This document shows, piece by piece, positions 58,510 through 64,000 of a stretch of DNA of 64,000 bases. Each line of letters opens with the position of its first letter. Within the stretch, counting starts at the first letter, position 1. The notes below the pieces were generated by a model. That model did not search any database and was not told the DNA's origin. It was given only the letters and a program-made list of their open reading frames with translations. Origin of the DNA: Larix kaempferi (taxonomy: Eukaryota; Streptophyta; Pinopsida; Pinales; Pinaceae); the NCBI GenBank assembly GCA_027924585.1, contig BSBM01000260.1, positions 16,120,001 to 16,184,000 on the forward strand, read 5' to 3'. A program made the translations under genes and the position numbers.

Positions 58510-61500
58510 ATGCAGCTAACAATTGTGTTGATGAACACATTTTGCAGAATCACAGTTACATCAGGGCAGCACTCCAGACAGGGCAGTTGGAAAGTTTTGG
58601 ATCTTGGTTGGGCCAAGAAAATCAACATCATGGATGATGCACAGGATCCCTATGAGCCTGAGACAGATGCCATGGGGGAGAACATACATGTTGAAAATGT
58701 TGAAACAAAATCTAATGGGAGAAGAAATCAAGAGACTCCTCCAGGTATTGCAACCACCATGAGGAGCCTAAGGGTGGAATTGCAAAGCTGTAGAGAAGAT
58801 AATGAAAGGATGATTAAAGCTTAGGAAGAACAAAATCAGTTGAATGCAGCCATGCTGCAGAGTTTGACAGACATCCAAAGGCAAATAAACTCTGGGCATC
58901 AGACATCAAATCCAGAAAGGGGTGGGAGTAGTTCTAGAAGGAATTCCCGTAAGAGGGCCAGTAGCTCAAGAAGAGTTTCTATAGACATAACATATACTCC
59001 AGAAATCTCTTCTAATGAATCATCTGACTCTGAAGAATCCATTGAGGGTTCAAGCTCTTCATCTCGCAGAAGTAAGAAGAAAAAGCACTACAAGAACAAT
59101 TCACATGGGGAATTTAAGAAGGTGAAACCTCCTACATTTGATGGAGAGGTAAAGTCCGGTCAAGAAGCTGAAGATTGGCTTCTTGGGATGAGAAAATATT
59201 TCCAAGTCCAAGACTACTCCGGGAATATGAAGGCAAGGGTTGCCATCTTCAACTTGAATGGAAGAGCATCTATATGGTGGGAACACATCAGGAAAGTGAG
59301 GAAAATCAATGAAAGGAAGATTGTGTGGAAGCAGTTCAAGAAATGCTTCAAGCAGAAGTACCTTTCTGATAGGTACTATGATGATAAGATCAAAGAGTTC
59401 CATGAGCTGAGATTGGGACAATTGGCCATGGAAGAATATGCAAACAAGTTCTTGGAGTTGCTGAGGTATGTCAGGTATATTCGAGATGATAAGGTAAAAA
59501 TTCAGCGTTTCCTGAGTGGACTGCCCCAGTCATATAAAGATAGAATTGAGTTCGATGAACCCTAAACTCTAGAGGAGGCCATAAGAAAGGCCAAGTATTG
59601 CTTTGATCAAAACAAAAGAAAACCAGAATTCCATAAAGCATGGAAGGATAAGAAAAATGAAAAGTTTGATCAAAGGAAGAAGGGGTTCAAGCCTCCTCAA
59701 TTCAGGAATCAGCAAAGGCAGCCATCACAGGTTGTGACTAAGCCAACTAGGATGATGGGAGACAAGCCAAGAGATCCAAAGGATCTAAGAGAACCACTTC
59801 AATGTTGGGGTTGTGGAGGGGACCACATGCTCAGGAACTGTCCACATCGGAATGGGAATCCAAATCAAGTTCACAACATCCAAGGAGCTGAAACTGTGGG
59901 TCAAGTGGCGAGGACAATCCCTAGAATCTATGCAGATCTAGACGACCGCCAGGCAGATCATCAGTCAACTGTGGTTGAAGTTGAAGGTAAGATTGCTAAG
60001 CAATCTGTTTCTATTTTGATTGATCCTGGATCTACTCACAGTTATGTCACTCCTAGAATTGTTGAGATTTGTGCTTTTAAGAAATTAAAGCATAGTAAAT
60101 CATGGTTAGTTCAACTAGCCACTGGAACCAAGAGAAAAGTTAGTGAAATTGTAGAGAAGTGTCCATTAAAGATGGATGGGCTATTCACCTACGCAAATCT
60201 GAATATTTTACCACTGGGTTCCTATGATATTCTCATTGGAATGGATTGGTTAGAAGCACACAGGGTTAAACTTGACTGCTACAATAAGACATTTGAATGC
60301 ATGGACGAAGAAGGAAACCCGAGGGTTGTAAAAGGAATTCCAAAGGTGACTTCTGTTAGGAAGGTTTCAGCCATGCAACTGAAGAAGTTCGGTAGGAAGG
60401 GATGTCAATTGTATGCAGCCCACATTTTAGAGGCAGCAGAGAATGAAACTCTTAAATTGGAGGACTATCATGTGTTGCAAGAATCCAGGGATGTTTTTCC
60501 TGATGAGATTCCAGGACTCCCTCCAAAGAGAGACATTGAATTTACAATTGAACTTGTCCCAGGAGCGGCACCAGTGTCTAAGACACCCTATAGGATGAGT
60601 ACACCGGAATTGATAGAATTGAAAATGCAATTACAAGAGTTGCTGGAAAATAAATATATCAGGCCAAGTGTGTCCCCGTGGGGAGCACCTGTTCTATTTG
60701 TGAAAAAGAAAGATGGAACACTCAGGTTATGTATTGACTATAGGCAGTTGAACAAAGTCACTGTGAAGAAAAAATACCCATTGCCCCGAATTGATGACCT
60801 TTTTGATCAAATAAGAGGAGCAAAGGTATTTTCAAAGATTGACTTGAGGTCTGGTTACCATCAGGTAAGAATCAAAGAAGAAGATATTCATAAGACAAAC
60901 TTTAGAACGAGGTATGGACACTATGAGTTTGTAGTGGTACCATTCGGTCTCACAAATGCACCAGCTACATTCATGTGTCTCATGAATAATGTTTTTAGCA
61001 AGTATTTGGACAAGTTTGTTCTTGTATTCCTAGACGACATTCTCATCTATTCTAAGAATGAAGAAGAGCATGAAGAACATTTGAGAATGACAATGCAATT
61101 ACTAAGGGAGCATAAGCTGTATGCAAAGTTGAGCAAATGTGACTTTTATAAAGATAGAATTCATTATTTGGGTCACATCATCTCCGACGAAGGAATATCT
61201 GTAGACCCTAAGAAGATTGAAGCCATTATGAATTGGCCAACTCCAAGAAATGTGACTGATGTGAGATCTTTTATGGGCCTTGCTGGTTACTACAGGAGGT
61301 TTATCGAAGGATTCTCCAAGGTTTCAAACCCGATCACTTCTTTGCAAAAGAAGGGGATAAAGTTTGAATGGTCACCAAGATGTGAGGAAAGTTTTCAACG
61401 GTTGAAGAATCTTCTTACAAGTGCACCAATTTTGAAAATTGCAAACCCAGAAAAAGACTTTGTGGTATGTACCAGTGCATGCAATCAAGGACTTGGAGGA

Positions 61501-61605
61501 GTTCTTATGCAAGACAACCACGTGATATGCTATGAGTCAAGAAAGTTGAAGGAGCATGAGAAGAACTATGCTACTAACCACTTATACTATGAAACGAGAA
61601 CTTGA
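58510..61605 (+). pseudogene. gypsy gag-pol with two nonsense codons, truncated in RNase H
   Basis: A single frame runs through stops at 58822-58824 (TAG) and 59563-59565 (TAA). Retrotransposon gag core (about 59150-59560) contains AEDWLLGMRKYF and WWEHIRK. A zinc knuckle, [13 protein letters not shown] (about 59803-59841), follows with CX2CX3HX4C spacing. Protease has [11 protein letters not shown]. Reverse transcriptase has [30 protein letters not shown], the catalytic [10 protein letters not shown] (about 61027) and LGHIISDEG. RNase H starts at [18 protein letters not shown], with a Cys-Thr-Ser where the first catalytic Asp normally lies. The last residues before the TGA at 61603 are not gypsy sequence. 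The start of gag is uncertain; the first ATG of the frame is at 58510. Confidence 0.92.
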
Positions 61606-62174
61606 CACAGTTCTCGTTTTTCTCTCTCCTAATTTTAGTAGCTATTTTTACCCCCGTTTCAAAAATGGTTGATGCCAGTATCACACATTTTCATTTTGAG
61701 ACATTTTTTGGGGCCTTTGAATTATCTTTGTTGTAAAATATTTTTAATTTCTATTTTCAAGTGTGTTTTTTGAAATTTAACAAAATAACATACATTTTTA
61801 AGCAATTTATAATGAAAAACATATACATTTTACGATTTTTTCTATAAAATAAGACATTTTTATGTACAAAATAAGGCATTTTTATTAACAAAATTGTAAA
61901 TAATTCCAGAAAATAAAGACATTTAAAACCATTTTCAATGAATTTTCAGAGAATTTTCTCTAAAAATGATCATTTTCATATTAGTTATCGAAAAGTGACG
62001 ACTCACATAAATTCAAGAAAAAATATACAAATTATTTGTAAAAAACATATTAAAAACATTATATTTAGAAATTTTATTTCTAAAATAAAGTTGGAAAGTC
62101 AAAACATTACTAATATATCTGATCAAAAAATTGTCAAAAATTGTCAAAATTAACATTTTCTTCAAAACATGAAA
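61606..62174. other. AT-rich spacer
   Basis: Between the truncated gypsy and the 3' end of the methyltransferase-like gene. It is rich in AAATTTT-like runs; no gene is seen. Confidence 0.6.
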
Positions 62175-64000
62175 CTATTCAACAATATCATGCATGCCAA
62201 ATTCTTCATCGACATTGGAATTTTCTGGAGCTTGACTTTTCTCAGGGACATCAATGTCCTCTTCCATTGGGTCTTCTATGTCTGCAAGATCCCCAAAGTG
62301 CTCCTTTCCAAACACCCCTCCTAACGGGGGTTGGGGCTCTTTTGACATCTTTGCCACAAGTGTTTCATTAAACTCTCCTTTCTTCAAACCAACTTCTTGC
62401 AGTTCATCTGGAAGAACTTGAATAGCCATAATTCTTTGTTTTATGTAATTGCATTGGAGTGGATCATTATCAATCGATATGCAATTTCTTCCTTTCTGTA
62501 AGGAGCATGCTATTGTTGTACCTAATCACCAAAAACAAAATTAAAGTTAAGTGAAATAGCATAAAGAAGCATACTTTAAAACAATAAAATAATGAAGGAT
62601 AAAACATACAATAAAACTTGATATATTATTTCATATGTAATATGAGAAAGTTTACCTGAACCCGAGAACAAATCTAAGACCCAATCTCCTTCTCTTGAAA
62701 ATGTATCTATGAGATAATTAATCAATGCTTGTGGCTTTTGATAGATGTTTACAGTCACTCCTTTCTTTTGATAGATGTTTACAGTCACTCCTTTCGAATC
62801 CCTTTCTTCATATGTTAATTTTTTTACCACGGCATTATAACTCAATATCTGACTATGTTTTCCTCCTCTCTTTTCATTGATTAAAAGAGGTTCATAAGCA
62901 TCCTCTTGTGTCCAAGTTGCAACATGTATGCTTTCAGCATCACTCAAGAATGGATCGCTGCCTGAGCTACGAACATTAGGATTTTGCCTGTAACAAAAAT
63001 ATAAAACAATTAATTAACTTATCAATAAATATAATTGATTTATAATTTCAAAATTTTGATAATATAGTGCAAATATATTACCAATGAAGTTGCTTCCTTT
63101 TTTTTCCTTTACCCCTGAAGGCTGTCAACAAGCCCCCTAATTGTGTGTCTGAATGGAAAACAACAGATCTCCATAGTGGTTATGTTGTGACATCTACAAA
63201 TCCCGAAACCACTTTAGTGAATGATTGGTAAGTATAAGGTTCACAATCATAAATAGTGTTTCGGATATTGTATCCATGAGGGATATCTGCAATCACTAGT
63301 GCGTACTCCTTTTTAAGAACAAGATTTGCAATGTCTGCATAGTCACCTAAAATGATTCTATATTGCACAGTGTCAAGCCCATTCCAAATATAATGATCAA
63401 GTGTATCATCAAGTTCAACATTTGCAAGACATTGTCTCCTTTGTCGTTCTATTTTGGCTCTTTGGATATGGATTTTGAAGGACTCCGGTACTCCAGGTCC
63501 ACCCCTCTTTGGCATCTTCAAATGAAAATGATCTCTATAAGTAATAAAATAGAAATGAATTGAATTAGAAAATAAATAAAATAGGATGTATCATAGATCA
63601 ACATACCTTCTTGAATGCAACAAAAAATTGTTGTGAACTTTCTATCGAGCTTGAGTCTGGATAGTTGCATTTGACATCATCCCAACTCTTCTCACTCAAC
63701 AATTTAACCATCTCCTCTTGTATTTTCATGTAGACCTTGTGACTAGACAATGAAACAATAAATGATGTTTACAATCATATATAATAATATAACAGAATAC
63801 CTAGAACATAACAAAAATGCTCAACTTACTTCTCAAGTTCGCTGCACATTTCCTCCATGGATAATTCACCTGACTTTACCCGTGATAGTATTGTAGCTAT
63901 TAATGTTTCATCCTTCACACCTTGCATTGTTCTCCAAGGTGTAATAGTCATGTCTTCTGGTAGATTCTTGACGTCAGGACCTGCCTTACCACCGCTCCAT
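62175..64000 (-). pseudogene. DNA N4/N6-methyltransferase-like gene, 3' part, probably degraded
   Basis: Five exon segments: 64000-63830 (enters from outside), 63742-63607, 63534-63082, 62987-62656 and 62521-62175, with the stop TAG at 62175. The last three junctions keep frame and have GT-AG ends. The protein has a helical N-terminal part (KVYMKIQEEMVKLL) and a catalytic motif IV region YALVIADIPHGYNI (DPPY-like, 63270-63287). A variable middle follows, then motif X/I: KPQALINYLIDTF, DWVLDLFSGSGTTIA, RNCISIDND and a final Asp/Glu-rich tail. Motif IV before motif I is the beta-class order of bacterial DNA methylases. Defects: TAA at 63180-63182 inside exon 3, a two-base phase clash between exons 63742-63607 and 63534-63082, and a 30-bp internal duplication. 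The natural role is unknown: a host gene copy, a transposon-borne methylase, or an old bacterial acquisition are all possible. Confidence 0.8.
62735..62794 (-). repeat. Perfect 30-bp tandem duplication inside the methyltransferase exon
   Basis: 62735-62764 and 62765-62794 are identical. On the minus strand the second unit repeats ten residues (KGVTVNIYQK) in frame, just before the KPQALINYL block. Confidence 0.95.

Larger units (their letters stand above)
55889..61577 (+). mobile_element. Ty3/gypsy LTR retrotransposon, 3'-truncated
   Basis: LTR, primer binding site, leader of about 1 kb and gag-pol are in order. The element stops abruptly inside RNase H at about 61577, after NYATN. Integrase and the 3' LTR are missing. 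The sequence beyond is unrelated AT-rich DNA, so a deletion or rearrangement removed the rest. The tandem CG-rich leader is unusual. Confidence 0.9.

Overview
The window is nuclear DNA of a land plant. The evidence is two multi-exon plant genes with GT-AG introns, plant Ty1/copia and Ty3/gypsy retrotransposons, LINEs ending in plant-type RNase H, tRNA-derived SINEs and a CACTA end. The very high density of old, degraded retroelements and low gene density suggest a large genome such as a conifer or other gymnosperm. That taxonomic guess is inference, and I see nothing that fixes the species.

Layout. 1-5796: a degraded copia element, whose 5' LTR lies outside the window. 9106-14114 (minus): a 15-exon malectin-like leucine-rich-repeat receptor kinase, open over 936 codons but with one unusual AT splice donor. 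15714-18498: a 5'-truncated LINE with a visible target-site duplication. 18952-22933: fold-back elements, short repeats and tandem duplications, followed by a second LINE remnant (22692-23558). 23560-33286: mostly repeat-derived or unassigned DNA with one strong hairpin. 33287-35901 (minus): a complete 9-exon lambda-class glutathione transferase gene (237 codons) with a SINE in intron 4. 36962-41760: nested gypsy remnants and a solo LTR. 43485-43822 (minus): a nucleoredoxin pseudogene fragment. 45358-46411: a tRNA-Val-like sequence and a CACTA terminus. 47560-53930: two LINE remnants around a cluster of SINE-like sequences. 55368-61577: a SINE, then a gypsy element with a 1.56 kb 5' LTR, a long repeat-rich leader and gag-pol cut off inside RNase H. 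62175-64000 (minus): the 3' part of a gene for a bacterial-type DNA N4/N6 methyltransferase-like protein, running out of the window.

Only the receptor kinase and the glutathione transferase look like potentially working host genes, and they are unrelated in function. The most unusual content is the methyltransferase-like gene at the right edge. It carries a beta-class motif order and a modified catalytic motif, but also a stop codon and a probable frame break. The retroelement reading frames are broken mainly by nonsense codons explainable by C-to-T (or G-to-A) change, as expected for methylated, silenced DNA.
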